This document shows positions 38,305-47,372 of a stretch of 64,000 bases of DNA, piece by piece. Within the stretch, counting starts at the first letter, position 1. Each line of letters starts with the position of its first letter. Location of the stretch: contig NZ_PZZL01000001.1 in assembly GCF_003046185.1 (NCBI RefSeq), forward strand, positions 620,001 through 684,000, written 5' to 3'. This stretch comes from Phreatobacter oligotrophus. GTDB lineage: Bacteria > Pseudomonadota > Alphaproteobacteria > Rhizobiales > Phreatobacteraceae. The position numbers and the translations under genes are program-made. The notes below the pieces were generated by a model. It was given only the letters and a program-made list of their open reading frames with translations, did not search any database and had not been told where the DNA came from.

Positions 38305-38700
38305 TCAGGGCTGGTTGCGCGGGGCCGCGGGAGCGGGCGAGGGAGCCGGCGACAGGCTGGGAGCCGGGGTCATCGTGCCGGCCGGCTGGCCCGAGGGCGG
38401 CGTCGCCGAGCGCGGAACCGAGCCCGTGGTGGTGGCATCGGGGGCAGGCTGCGCCGCCGGAGCGGGCTGGCTTGTCTGCGTCGTCGCATTGTTGCCGGCG
38501 GGCTGGCCGCCCATCATCGAGAAGATGACGAGGCCGAGCACGAGGACGGCCGCGAGGCCGCCGATCATGCCCTAGTTGCCGCTGGTCGAACGGCCGATCC
38601 GCGGGTCGGTCGGCGGGTCGAGATCGGAACGACGGCCGCCGTCAAGCCGTGTCGGCTCCACCGGGATGCGGTCGGGATTGCGCGGGTCGATATGCGTCAT
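38305..38700 (-). pseudogene. Small single-TM envelope protein interrupted by an in-frame amber codon
   Basis: A perfect ribosome site (AAGGAGGA) precedes the ATG at 38700. The frame encodes 42 residues beginning MTHIDPRNPDRIPVEPTRLD, then TAG at 38574-38572, then continues in the same frame as GMIGGLAAVLVLGLVIFSMM and a Pro/Ala/Thr-rich tail to 38305. The intact protein would be 131 residues with one transmembrane segment. TAG is one transition from TGG (Trp). The internal ATG at 38568 has no ribosome site. A nonsense mutation, a sequencing error or read-through are the options. Confidence 0.7.
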
Positions 38701-38841
38701 GGTCGGGGTCCTCCTTGTCGGGAAGAACCCCGGACAGGGGGATGGGTTCCGCTAGGCCGCAACCGCTACGGGGTTGTCATGGATAGAACCGAAGCTCTCG
38801 ACGCACAGTTATGGCCCCGTTCGGTCGATCCACTACTGCGT

Positions 38842-38937
38842 CTAGGCGACGCCTTGCTCGATGAGCCATTTGAAGATCTCAACCAGGATCTTGACCACAT
38901 ATTCGATGATGAACTTCCAGTCGGGCTTGAAGCGCAT
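38842..38937 (-). CDS. 31-residue amphipathic micro-ORF
   Basis: Too short for ordinary gene callers. It begins MRFKPDWKFIIEYVV and ends FKWLIEQGVA. Residues 6-28 form a textbook amphipathic helix: Lys8, Glu12, Lys16, Glu20, Lys23 and Glu27 on one side, Ile, Val, Leu, Phe and Trp on the rest. Most codons end in G or C as in real genes here, and GAGAG lies about nine bases upstream. It lies between the amber-split gene and tRNA-Pro(GGG), same strand. The composition recalls membrane-active peptides, but no relative is recognised and expression is unproven. Confidence 0.45.
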   Translation of the reverse strand: MRFKPDWKFIIEYVVKILVEIFKWLIEQGVA

Positions 38938-39116
38938 GGCGCTATCTCTCGTGTGTGGGACACGTGAGGAGGCTGATCGAGGAGGCGATGCGGCGCTATG
39001 AACCGAGGGCAATGAGTTGGCGCCCTCGCGCCCGTGGGCAGACCGGATGACTGGGGGGTAGACCGTCCCAATGCGCGTCTGCAGGCGCTTTTATGTATTT
39101 GTATTTTTGAGGAAAT
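38938..39116 (-). other. Spacer between tRNA-Pro and the micro-ORF
   Basis: These 179 bases hold no gene I can support. The part next to the tRNA (39086-39116) is conspicuously AT-rich. A weak GCGC hairpin lies near 39075. No convincing promoter for the micro-ORF was found, so read-through from the tRNA transcript is possible. Confidence 0.35.
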
Positions 39117-39193
39117 TGGTCGGAGTGCCGAGATTTGAACTCGGGACCCCTTGCACCCCATGCAAGTGCGCTACCGGGCTGCGCTACACTCCG
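39117..39193 (-). tRNA. tRNA-Pro(GGG)
   Basis: 77 bases including encoded CCA. The acceptor stem is CGGAGTG/CACTCCG with the C1-G72 pair typical of bacterial tRNA-Pro. The anticodon stem is CTTGC/GCAAG with loop ATGGGGT, giving anticodon GGG. The T-loop is TTCAAAT. It begins 14 bases after the stop of the polysaccharide ligase-like gene on the same strand. Confidence 0.95.
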
Positions 39194-39207
39194 ACCGTGC
39201 GGGGGAT

Positions 39208-40440
39208 TTAGGACGTTTCGCGCGCCACTGCAACCCGGTTCGCAAGGGCGAGGCCCCAGAGCAGGCCGGCCAGCACCCAGAAGTGCCGCCAGTGGTCGCT
39301 GTCGATGATTTGGCCCTCGAAGGCAAGGCCGCAGAAACAGGCAAAGACGGCCGTTGCGGCGGGTCTCACCGGCGAGCGGCCGAGCGCTGCGACGAGGCCG
39401 ACCACCAGCGTTGCCCCGACGAGGACGTGATAGGCGATGCCGCCGATCCAGCCGCCGGACATGAAGGCGTTGAGATAGACGTTGTGGACGTCCTCGGGGA
39501 AGAATCGGGTGAATTGCAGCGGCCCGATGCCCATGGGCAGGTCCAGCGCCATCTGCCAGCCATAGGCATGGCGGCCGAAGCGGCCCATCGGACCCGAATC
39601 GTAGCTCTGGTTGAAGCTCGCGCGCTCCTTCATCAGCTCGGCGACCTTGTCGATCGAGAGCAGCACCCCGACGAAGACGGCGAGCAGGATGGCGCCGAGC
39701 CCGACGACGACGAGGATTCGCACCCGCTCGGCGCGGCTCTTGGCGGTGAGGAAGAGCAGCGCCGTCATGATCAGGGCCGACAGGCCGAAATGGATCCAGG
39801 CGCCGCGCGAGAAGGAGAGCAGCAGCGCCACCAGCAGCACGGCGAGCACGCCGCCAGCGCGGACCATCTGGCCGGCCGTGCCGCGGAAGAAGGCCTGGAT
39901 GGCCATCAGCATGGGCAGGATCAGGAAGGGGCCGAAGACATTGGGATCGTTGAACGTCCCCTTGGCGCGGGCATAAAGCGTGAAGAGGTCGAAGGCGCCG
40001 GGGAAGAGGCGGAAATAGCCGGCAATGCCGGCAGCAGCGGCGATGAGGGCCGCCAGCGTCCAGGCCCTGAGAATGACGTCGAGGCGCCCCTCGGTCTCCT
40101 CCGCCACGATCACCGCGAAGAAGATCATGGTGAGGGCGAGATACCAGGAGACGACCACCCAGACGGCGACCTTCGGCGCCCACAGGACGGGGATCGCCGC
40201 CGTCGTCAGCCCGAGGCAATAGACGACAAGAATGAGGACGAGGGGGCCGTGAACGGGCCGCAGGCGCAAGGCCCCGGTCGCCATGAAGGTGAGGATCGCC
40301 ACCAGCGCGCCGATCTCATAGGGGCTCGGCTCGGCGAAGACGAAGGCGCCGCCCACCAGCATCAGCCAGAGGACGGCGCGGCGCAGCGGCTCGGCGCGGT
40401 CTGTCCCCCCGGCGGCGGTCGCGGGGAGGGCGAGGGTCAA
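39208..40440 (-). CDS. O-antigen ligase/polymerase-like membrane protein (Wzy-type)
   Basis: Polytopic inner-membrane protein, 410 residues, about eleven hydrophobic segments. The conserved large periplasmic loop carries GPMGRFGRHAYGWQMAL and the FPEDVHNVYLNAFMSGG motif with the histidine typical of O-antigen ligase and Wzy polymerases. It probably polymerises or ligates the locus's polysaccharide. A TTG start overlaps the stop of the upstream transferase gene by four bases. It is the last gene of the minus-strand polysaccharide unit. Confidence 0.85.
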   Translation of the reverse strand: MTLALPATAAGGTDRAEPLRRAVLWLMLVGGAFVFAEPSPYEIGALVAILTFMATGALRLRPVHGPLVLILVVYCLGLTTAAIPVLWAPKVAVWVVVSWYLALTMIFFAVIVAEETEGRLDVILRAWTLAALIAAAAGIAGYFRLFPGAFDLFTLYARAKGTFNDPNVFGPFLILPMLMAIQAFFRGTAGQMVRAGGVLAVLLVALLLSFSRGAWIHFGLSALIMTALLFLTAKSRAERVRILVVVGLGAILLAVFVGVLLSIDKVAELMKERASFNQSYDSGPMGRFGRHAYGWQMALDLPMGIGPLQFTRFFPEDVHNVYLNAFMSGGWIGGIAYHVLVGATLVVGLVAALGRSPVRPAATAVFACFCGLAFEGQIIDSDHWRHFWVLAGLLWGLALANRVAVARETS

Positions 40441-41972
40441 AACGCGTTCTCGCGGTGCTTGGCGAGCGAGATCGGCGTCATCGCCAGGATGTAGAGGTCG
40501 AACAGCACCGACCAGTTCTCGATGTAGTAGAGGTCGTGCTCGACGCGGCGCTGGATCTTCTCAGGGGTATCGGTCTCGCCGCGCCAGCCATTGATCTGCG
40601 CCCAGCCGGTGATACCGGGCTTCACCTTGTGGCGGGCGAAATAGCCGTCGACCACGTCGTCATAGAGCTTGTCGGCAGCCTTGGCATGGGCGGCATGGGG
40701 GCGCGGGCCGACCAGCGACAGGTTGCCCTTGAACACCACGTTGAAGAGCTGCGGCAGCTCGTCGATCGAGGTCTTGCGGATGAAGCGGCCGACGCGGGTG
40801 ACGCGCGGATCGCCCTTGCTGACGAGCTTCGAGGCGGTGGCGTCGCTCATGTCGGTGTACATGGAGCGGAACTTGAACACCTCGATCATCTCGTTGTTGA
40901 AGCCGTAGCGCTTCTGGCGGAAGAAGACCGGGCCCTTCGAGTCCAGCTTCACGGCAATGGCGGTGAGGATGAAGAGCGGCGCCAGGGCGATCAGCGCGGC
41001 CGTGCCGACGACCTTGTCGAACACCCATTTCAGCACGATGTCCCAGTCCTGGATCGGCTTGTCGAAGACGTCGAGGACGGGGACGTTGCCGATGTAGGAA
41101 TAGGCACGCGGGCGGAAGCGCAGCTTGGCGGTGTGGGCGGCGAGGCGGATGTCCACCGGCAGAACCCAGAGCTTGCGCAGCATGTCCAGCACGCGCTTCT
41201 CCGCCGTCATCGGGATGGTGACGATGACGAGATCGACGCGGGTGCGGCGGGCAAATTCCAAGAGGTCGTCAACCGTGCCGAGCTTCGGCACATGGGCGGC
41301 ATGGGCGGGCGAGCGCTCGTCAGTGCGATCGTCGAAGGTGCCGCAGATGGTCACGTCCGACTCGGACTGGGCGAGGATCGAGCGGATGAGCTCCTCGGCC
41401 GGCTCACCGCCGCCGACGACGACGGCGCGGCGCTGCAGGCGGCCGGCGCGCGACAGGGTCCGCACGAGCTGGGCGAGGCCGACGCGGCCGGCGGTCAGCG
41501 CGACGAGGCCGATGCCATACCAGGTGCCGAGCCAGAGCCGCGATAGCTCCTCGCCGGCCTTGAGAAAGAAGGCCGCCGCCATGGCCACCAGGAACACCAG
41601 CGTCCAGGCGAAGAACAGCCGGCTGAACTGGGCGACGTGGGTGCGGAAGACGTGGATATTGTAGAGGCCGGCGGCCTGGAAGGCGGCGAGCGTCAGCCCC
41701 GGGACGGCGCAGAGCCCGATCAGCGAGGGCCACTGCACGCCGTGCGTCGGGAACACCCAGGCGAGATAGATCGTGGCGCCGAGGGCAAGCACCGCGGCGA
41801 ATTCGACGAGACGGACGAGCCCAGACAGGACGACGGGCGAATAGACGGGGCCAACGGCCTCGTCGGCGATGCGGGTGGCGAGGTCCGATAGCGGGCGGCG
41901 CTCGTCGCTTGCCGCAGGCGACGGGGCGGTCTCTGCCGCCTTCAGAATGTCGCGTCCCGTGATCCCCAGCAT
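40437..41972 (-). CDS. Undecaprenyl-phosphate glucose phosphotransferase (WcaJ/ExoY-like initiating enzyme)
   Basis: Transfers a hexose-1-phosphate to undecaprenyl phosphate, starting exopolysaccharide repeat units in the inner membrane. The product has 511 residues from the ATG of [15 protein letters not shown]. The N-terminal half has four or five membrane segments and a Rossmann-like CoA_binding region around [14 protein letters not shown]. The C-terminal transferase domain includes [42 protein letters not shown] and [18 protein letters not shown]. The sugar (glucose or galactose) is inferred from the family. Confidence 0.93.
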   Translation of the reverse strand: MLGITGRDILKAAETAPSPAASDERRPLSDLATRIADEAVGPVYSPVVLSGLVRLVEFAAVLALGATIYLAWVFPTHGVQWPSLIGLCAVPGLTLAAFQAAGLYNIHVFRTHVAQFSRLFFAWTLVFLVAMAAAFFLKAGEELSRLWLGTWYGIGLVALTAGRVGLAQLVRTLSRAGRLQRRAVVVGGGEPAEELIRSILAQSESDVTICGTFDDRTDERSPAHAAHVPKLGTVDDLLEFARRTRVDLVIVTIPMTAEKRVLDMLRKLWVLPVDIRLAAHTAKLRFRPRAYSYIGNVPVLDVFDKPIQDWDIVLKWVFDKVVGTAALIALAPLFILTAIAVKLDSKGPVFFRQKRYGFNNEMIEVFKFRSMYTDMSDATASKLVSKGDPRVTRVGRFIRKTSIDELPQLFNVVFKGNLSLVGPRPHAAHAKAADKLYDDVVDGYFARHKVKPGITGWAQINGWRGETDTPEKIQRRVEHDLYYIENWSVLFDLYILAMTPISLAKHRENAF

Positions 41973-42039
41973 GGCTGCGGTACTCCCTCTCCCGGATTGT
42001 CGTGGATTAACCGCAAAAGGTTGCTTTTCGCTTGCGGGC

Positions 42040-43158
42040 TCACGCGCGCGCGGCCAGCGCGTCGGCATAGGCGGCGAGGACGCCGTCGGTCATGGCGCGC
42101 ACGGAGAAATGCGCCTCCACGCGCTCGCGCAGGCGCGCGGCGAGGGCTGCCGTCTCGTCCCGCTCGTCGAGCGCGCGCGCGATGGCCTCGGCCAGCGCCC
42201 AGTCGCTGCCCGGCGCGACGAGCGCCCGCGCATCGGGCCCGAAGATCTCGGCGATGCCGCCGACCGCCGTGGTCACCAGCGGCACGCCGGCCGCCGCCGC
42301 TTCCAGAATGATGTAGGGCAGCGATTCCGCCCGTGACGGCGCCACCAGGATCCGCCCCCGCGCGAAGGCCTCGCGCGCCGGCAGCGCGCCAGCGAAGGTG
42401 ATGCTGGCGGACAGGTCCCTGTCGATGACCCGCTGGCGGAAGGCTGCCGCATCCGGCCCATCGCCGACCAGGGTGGCGGTGAGGCTCCGTCCGCGGGCCT
42501 TGAGCAGCGCCAGCGCGTCGATGAGGAGGTCGACGCCCTTGAGCTGGCGCAGCTCGCCGACGAAGAGCAGATCGGTCGCATCGTCGCGCAGCGGCACAGG
42601 CGCGAATTCGCCGGCGCTGACCCCGTTATGGACGACGCGCACCAGCCCCTTCGGCTTGGACACCTTGGCCTCGAAGGCGCCGAGGCCATAGCGGCTCTCG
42701 AAGAGGAAGAGGTCGGTGCGGGCGGCGAGCACCTGCTCCAGGGTGAGGTAGACGAAGCCGACGGGCGTGCCGCGCGAATAGTGCAGGCTGCCGCCATGGG
42801 GTGTGTAGGCCTTGACCCGGTTGCCGCCGACGAGGCGCGCAAAGGCGCCGCCCTTGGAGCCATGGCCGTGGACGACATCCACCTGGTGCCGCGCCAGCAC
42901 CTCGGCGACGGACCGTCCCGCCGACCAGTCGGAAGGCCCGAGCTCGCGCGCCATGGGCACGCGGGTGAGGCCGAGGGCGAGCAGCGGCGTCAGCCCCGCA
43001 AAGATGGTGTCGGCGCGATCACCGCCGGTGGAGGAATCGGCGACGATGCCGACCCGGTGTCCGTGCGCCGCCTGTTCGCCCGCGAGGTCCACCACATGGC
43101 GGAACAGCCCGCCGACCGGCGAGCGCATGACATGGAGAATGGAGAGGGGACGATCCAA
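42040..43158 (-). CDS. GT4-family glycosyltransferase
   Basis: Cytoplasmic retaining glycosyltransferase, 372 residues. The N-terminal acceptor domain has the glycine loop VMRSPVGGLFRHV. The C-terminal donor domain carries LLFVGELRQLKGVDLLIDAL and the EX7E region in APSRAESLPYIILEAAAAGVPLV. A TTG start is favoured because family similarity begins before the first ATG (residue 11). It lies 13 bases after the export-protein stop. It is the only obvious repeat-unit glycosyltransferase in the locus. Confidence 0.9.
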   Translation of the reverse strand: MDRPLSILHVMRSPVGGLFRHVVDLAGEQAAHGHRVGIVADSSTGGDRADTIFAGLTPLLALGLTRVPMARELGPSDWSAGRSVAEVLARHQVDVVHGHGSKGGAFARLVGGNRVKAYTPHGGSLHYSRGTPVGFVYLTLEQVLAARTDLFLFESRYGLGAFEAKVSKPKGLVRVVHNGVSAGEFAPVPLRDDATDLLFVGELRQLKGVDLLIDALALLKARGRSLTATLVGDGPDAAAFRQRVIDRDLSASITFAGALPAREAFARGRILVAPSRAESLPYIILEAAAAGVPLVTTAVGGIAEIFGPDARALVAPGSDWALAEAIARALDERDETAALAARLRERVEAHFSVRAMTDGVLAAYADALAARA

Positions 43159-43171
43159 GGCCGCGGGCCGC

Positions 43172-43792
43172 CTAGAACCAGCGCTCGCGCACCACCACGG
43201 TGTCGCCGGGCGCCAGCGGATGGGTGAGCGGCACGTCGGCGCGGTAGAGCTGGCCGTTGACCTTGCGCGTCACCTCGACGTTCCAGCGGTTGGCGCGCGG
43301 GGTGAAGCCGCCGGCAATGGCGATGGCGTTCTGCGCCGTCATGCCGGAGACGAAGGGGAACTGCCCGCCGGCGGTGACCTCGCCCATGATGAAGAAGGGA
43401 CGATAGGTCTCGACCTCGACCGAGACGCTGGGCTCGCGGATGAAGCCGCCGCGCAGGCGCCCGGCGATCTCGCGGGCCAGGGCGTCCGTCGACTTGCCGG
43501 CGGCAGGCACCAGGCCGATCAGCGGCATGGCGATGGCGCCGGTCGCGTCCACCGCATAGGAATTGGTGAGGCCCTCCTGGCCGAAGACCACGACCCGCAG
43601 GCGATCGCTGGTGTCGAGGAGGTAGGGTCCGCGCGGCATGATCTGCTCATGCGGGACGAGGGTGCCTTCGCGGCCGACCGGGCCCACCGGACCGCGTGTC
43701 GTGTCGACGATGGTTCCGGGACCCGCGCCCGGACGCCCGGCGCAAGCCGCCAGCATCAGCGCCGTGGTGAGGATGAAAAGGGAACGCGTCAC
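43172..43792 (-). CDS. Polysaccharide export lipoprotein (Wza/GumB-like)
   Basis: Outer-membrane polysaccharide channel component, 206 residues from the GTG chosen; an ATG at 43813 would add seven residues. It has a signal peptide with lipobox LMLAAC. The Poly_export domain covers DTSDRLRVVVFGQEGL to FIREPSVSVEV, and one SLBB-type segment follows (FIMGEVTAGGQFPF, IAIAGGFTPRANRW). It is short compared with Wza (about 380), closer to GumB/KpsD-like small exporters. It is divergent from the co-polymerase gene and heads the minus-strand unit. Confidence 0.9.
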   Translation of the reverse strand: MTRSLFILTTALMLAACAGRPGAGPGTIVDTTRGPVGPVGREGTLVPHEQIMPRGPYLLDTSDRLRVVVFGQEGLTNSYAVDATGAIAMPLIGLVPAAGKSTDALAREIAGRLRGGFIREPSVSVEVETYRPFFIMGEVTAGGQFPFVSGMTAQNAIAIAGGFTPRANRWNVEVTRKVNGQLYRADVPLTHPLAPGDTVVVRERWF

Positions 43793-43958
43793 GCCTGAGC
43801 CCCATGAGAGCACTTAAGCCATGGGCGGACTATCGGCGGTCGTGGTTAACAAAGGCTCAAGGCCGCGCGTCTGGCGTGTAGCGGGTTAACCCGATGGCAA
43901 CCCTAATGTTTTCTAATCATCCCATTGATGATGACGTGCATGTGGTGGGAGCAGGGTT

Positions 43959-46073
43959 GTGGCAGGTGGCGACATACCGGCACGGGATCGGCCTTCTCTT
44001 GTCGATCTGGATCTGAAGGGTCTGGCGGAGGCGCTCTGGGCCCGCCGGGTCTGGATCATTGCGCCCGCTCTGGTTGCGCTCGCGGGCTCCTTCGTCGCCG
44101 TGACGCTCACCACGCCGACCTATCGCTCCGAGACGCGCCTGCTCGTCGAGAACGGCGAGTCGCCCTACACCCGCCCGGAGAGCGACCGCTCCGCCGGTGA
44201 TCGTGCCACCGTCGACCAGGAGGCCGTCCTCAGCCAGGTCCAGCTGGTTCTCTCCCGTGATGTCGCCAAGACGGTCGCGGAGAAGCTGGAACTGTCCGGC
44301 AAGCCCGAATTCGATCCGGCCCTGCGCGGCTTCAATCCCGTCAAGCAGGTCTTCATCGCCCTCGGGCTGATGGACAATCCGCTGCGCATGACGGCGGAGG
44401 AGCGGGTGCTGCGCTCCTATTTCGAGAAGCTCTCGGCCTTCCAGGTCGACAAGAGCCGCATCGTCGCCGTGCAGTTCGAATCGCAGGATCCGCTGCTGGC
44501 GGCGCGTGCCGCCGACACCATCGCCGCAGCGGTGATGGAGGCGCAGCAGGCCAACAAGCGGGCCCAGACGCGCAATGCCAGCCAGTGGCTGTCCGGCGAG
44601 GTCGACGGGCTGCGCCGCAAGGTCGAGGAGGCCGAGGGCCGCGTCGAGACGTTCCGCGCCCGCGCCAATCTCTTCGTCGGCTCCAACAACACCAGCCTCA
44701 CGGCGCAGCAGCTCGCCGAGGTGAACAGCCAGATCGCCTCCGCCCGCGCCCAGCAGTCCGACGCCCAGACCCGTTCGCGCCTGCTGCGCGACTTCCTGCG
44801 CTCGGGCCGCCCGATCGAATCGGGCGATGTCATCAATTCCGAGATCATCCGCCGCCTGACCGAGCAGCGGGCGGCCGTGCTCGCCCAGCTCGCCGAGCAG
44901 TCCTCGACGCTGGGCCCGCGCCACCCCCGAATCGCCGAGCTTCAGGCCCAGCGCTCGAGCCTCGAGACGCAGATGCGCTCCGAGGCCGAGAAGCTGGTGC
45001 GGGTGCTGGAGAACGATGCCCGTTTCGCCGGCGCCCGCGTCGAGGCGCTGCAGCAGACCCTCGACCAGGTGAAGCGCCAGGCGAGCCAGGCCAGCGAGCA
45101 GGAGGTGCAGTTGCGGGTTCTGGAGCGCGAGGCGAAGTCGCTGCGCGATCAGCTCGAGACCCTGCTCGCCCGCTACCGCGACGCCTCGGCCCGCGACACG
45201 CTCGCCGCGCTGCCCGCCGATGCCCGCATCATCTCGCGGGCTCTCGTCTCCAACGTCCCGGCCTTCCCCAAGAAGATCCCGACCATCCTCATCGTCACGC
45301 TGGGCACGCTCATCCTCGCCATCGCCATCGCCGCCACCCTGGCGCTGCTCTCAGGCGAGGGGCGTCCTGCCGCTGCCGCCCTGGCAGACGACGAGAACCA
45401 CTCGGACGAGAACCATCGGGACGAGGCGGTCGATGCCCCGCCGCTGGCCGCCGCCTGTGACGAGCCTGGCCTTGCGGTTCCTGTCGCCCAGCCCGACTGC
45501 ATCGGTGCGCTGGCACGCCTTCTCGACGCCGAGCCGCATTCCGGCGCTTCCCGCCGCACGCTGGTGACCGGCTCCTCCGATGCGCTCGCCGCCTCCGCCG
45601 TGGCCCTGGCTCTTGCCCGCGAGCTGGCCGGTGCCGGCCGCCGGACGGTGCTCGTCGATTGCGATCCGGCTGAGGCGCCGCTCTCCGGTCTTGCGGGTCC
45701 TGCGGCTCCCGGACTGTCGGATCTTGCCGCCGGCCAGGCCTCAATCGGCGCCATCATCCACGAGGACCCGATGTCTCCGGCCCATATCGTGCCCTGCGGC
45801 ACGCTCGGTGCGGTTGAGCCGGATATGGCTGAGTTCGTCATCGACGCGCTCGCCCGTTCCTACGATGCGGTGGTGATCGCGGCCGGCCGCCTGCCGGCAA
45901 ACCCGGCAGATTTCGACGCGCTCTGCCGCCTGGGCGACGATGCCGTGGTGGTCGCCGAGGGCGACAGCCGCGATCCCCTTGTCGAGGCGGCCTATGGACG
46001 GCTCGTCGGGGCGGGGCTGAAGCCGGTGGTGGTGATGCTGGCGGCCGAAGAGGACGAGGCGGTCGCTGCCTGA
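43959..46073 (+). CDS. Wzc/GumC-like polysaccharide co-polymerase with degenerate kinase-like domain
   Basis: Inner-membrane chain-length determinant, 704 residues, GTG start. The first membrane segment is at about 30-52. A long periplasmic coiled-coil region (about 200-420) ends in the proline motif VPAFPKKIPT before the second membrane segment (446-468). The C-terminal domain (about 535-700) resembles a BY-kinase fold, with LVDCDP matching Walker A'. The P-loop position reads VTGSSDALAAS, lacking the GxGK core, and there is no tyrosine-rich tail. So it is probably catalytically dead. It is divergent from the exporter gene. Confidence 0.88.
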   Translation: MAGGDIPARDRPSLVDLDLKGLAEALWARRVWIIAPALVALAGSFVAVTLTTPTYRSETRLLVENGESPYTRPESDRSAGDRATVDQEAVLSQVQLVLSRDVAKTVAEKLELSGKPEFDPALRGFNPVKQVFIALGLMDNPLRMTAEERVLRSYFEKLSAFQVDKSRIVAVQFESQDPLLAARAADTIAAAVMEAQQANKRAQTRNASQWLSGEVDGLRRKVEEAEGRVETFRARANLFVGSNNTSLTAQQLAEVNSQIASARAQQSDAQTRSRLLRDFLRSGRPIESGDVINSEIIRRLTEQRAAVLAQLAEQSSTLGPRHPRIAELQAQRSSLETQMRSEAEKLVRVLENDARFAGARVEALQQTLDQVKRQASQASEQEVQLRVLEREAKSLRDQLETLLARYRDASARDTLAALPADARIISRALVSNVPAFPKKIPTILIVTLGTLILAIAIAATLALLSGEGRPAAAALADDENHSDENHRDEAVDAPPLAAACDEPGLAVPVAQPDCIGALARLLDAEPHSGASRRTLVTGSSDALAASAVALALARELAGAGRRTVLVDCDPAEAPLSGLAGPAAPGLSDLAAGQASIGAIIHEDPMSPAHIVPCGTLGAVEPDMAEFVIDALARSYDAVVIAAGRLPANPADFDALCRLGDDAVVVAEGDSRDPLVEAAYGRLVGAGLKPVVVMLAAEEDEAVAA

Positions 46074-46077
46074 AGCC

Positions 46078-47262
46078 TCAAGCCGAGAGGCGGCCGCGCA
46101 GACGCCGCAGCCGCACGATCAGCGGCCAGAGGCGCGGCGACTGCTTGATGCGCCGCTTCATCTGCCCCGCCATGTCCTGGACGAAGGCCGCGGCCTGGCC
46201 CTTGGCCGTGACCGGCACGGCAAGATCGAACAGCGCGTCGGTGCCGTCGCAGATATGGCTCTTGTAGTCGGCCTCGCCGGCGCCGAGGTCGAAGACCGTC
46301 AGGCCGCGCTCGCAGCAATGGCGGATGAGATGATGCAGCAGCAATTCACCGGGGCTGTGGCGCTGCTGCGGACCCGGCGCCATGGCGTTGAACATGCCGG
46401 AATAGCGCCCGGCGGCGATGGTGCCGCCGAACAGCGCCACGGGCTCGTCGCCAACGATGAGGGCGCAGAGTTCGATGGCCGGGCTGTCGCCGGCGGCAGC
46501 AGCCAGGATGAAGTCGCGGGTCCCCAGCTCGGCGAAGACGTTGGGGATGCCGAGCTCGGCGAAGCGGGCGGCCTTGTGGGCCAGGAAGGCATCGGTGAAG
46601 CGGGCAATGGTCGCCGCGTCGCGGGCGACCGTGAATGTCACTGCGCCCTCGTCGGCGAGCGCACGCTCCTTCTTGCGGAGCTTGCGGCGGGAGGCCGAGG
46701 AGACGACGCGCTCCAGCACGGCCTCGGCGTCGGGCCCGAGCGCCAGATGATAGCCGAAGGACGGCGAGAGACGGTGCGGCAGGAGCGCCAGCGGATTGGC
46801 CTGTCCCGCCCAGGCGAGCGGCTGGTTGGCGAAGGCGAAGACGTCGATGGCGGCGGGGGCCTTGCGGGCCACCTCACCGAGGATGGAGCGCAGGGCCGCA
46901 GCGTCGAGCGAACGGGCAAAAGCCGGCCGCCACAGGCCCATGGCGAAATTAACGTGCTTGCCGCCGATGAAGGAGGCCGTGGCCACGCCGCGGCGCCGTG
47001 CGATGGTGAGCGGCAGAAGCGCCTGCGGCCGGCCGGCTGCGTCGCTGACGAGGGCGATGCAGGTGGTCTCGCCGGTGCCGAGATGGCGCTGGAAGGTCTC
47101 CTGCCAGGCGAGGAGCTGGTAGCCGCTGTGCGGCGCCTCGGCGATCAGCGCCTGCCAGGCCTTGCGCACGGCGTCGAAATCGGTCGTCACGCCCACCGCG
47201 AAGGGCAGGGCGGGCGCGGACGTTTGCGCAGGCGCGTCGGTGATCTCGGCGACCAGGCTCAT
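46078..47262 (-). CDS. GNAT/FemAB-like acyltransferase, CelD (BcsL) type
   Basis: Protein of 394 residues with no membrane segment. The architecture is that of the CelD/BcsL acetyltransferases found in polysaccharide loci. It has an N-terminal GNAT-like half (HSGYQLLAWQETFQRHLG), a second half with SSASRRKLRKKERAL and a DAFLAHKAARFAELG segment, then ELLLHHLIRHCCERGLTVFDLGAGEADYK. It probably acetylates or otherwise acylates the polysaccharide or its precursor, inferred from context. It is convergent with the co-polymerase gene, four bases apart. Confidence 0.85.
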   Translation of the reverse strand: MSLVAEITDAPAQTSAPALPFAVGVTTDFDAVRKAWQALIAEAPHSGYQLLAWQETFQRHLGTGETTCIALVSDAAGRPQALLPLTIARRRGVATASFIGGKHVNFAMGLWRPAFARSLDAAALRSILGEVARKAPAAIDVFAFANQPLAWAGQANPLALLPHRLSPSFGYHLALGPDAEAVLERVVSSASRRKLRKKERALADEGAVTFTVARDAATIARFTDAFLAHKAARFAELGIPNVFAELGTRDFILAAAAGDSPAIELCALIVGDEPVALFGGTIAAGRYSGMFNAMAPGPQQRHSPGELLLHHLIRHCCERGLTVFDLGAGEADYKSHICDGTDALFDLAVPVTAKGQAAAFVQDMAGQMKRRIKQSPRLWPLIVRLRRLRGRLSA

Positions 47263-47372
47263 CGGTTCCGCCCTTCGTGTCAGGGTTGCAGGCTGTCAAA
47301 GAAGTCTCAAGAAATGGTTGGCACCATCGGAGTCCGGGTTTTTGCTGAGATGATGAGGGGAGGTGCTCGGGA

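Noticed and set aside
38766-39161. 131-codon minus-strand ORF starting inside the tRNA
   Set aside because: It starts in the anticodon arm of tRNA-Pro, has Ser/Arg-rich composition, and conflicts with the better-supported micro-ORF frame.
38701-39193. tRNA-Pro as an integration site for the polysaccharide locus
   Set aside because: The locus lies on the 5' side of the tRNA, no integrase or duplicated tRNA 3' end is present, and locus composition is like the rest.
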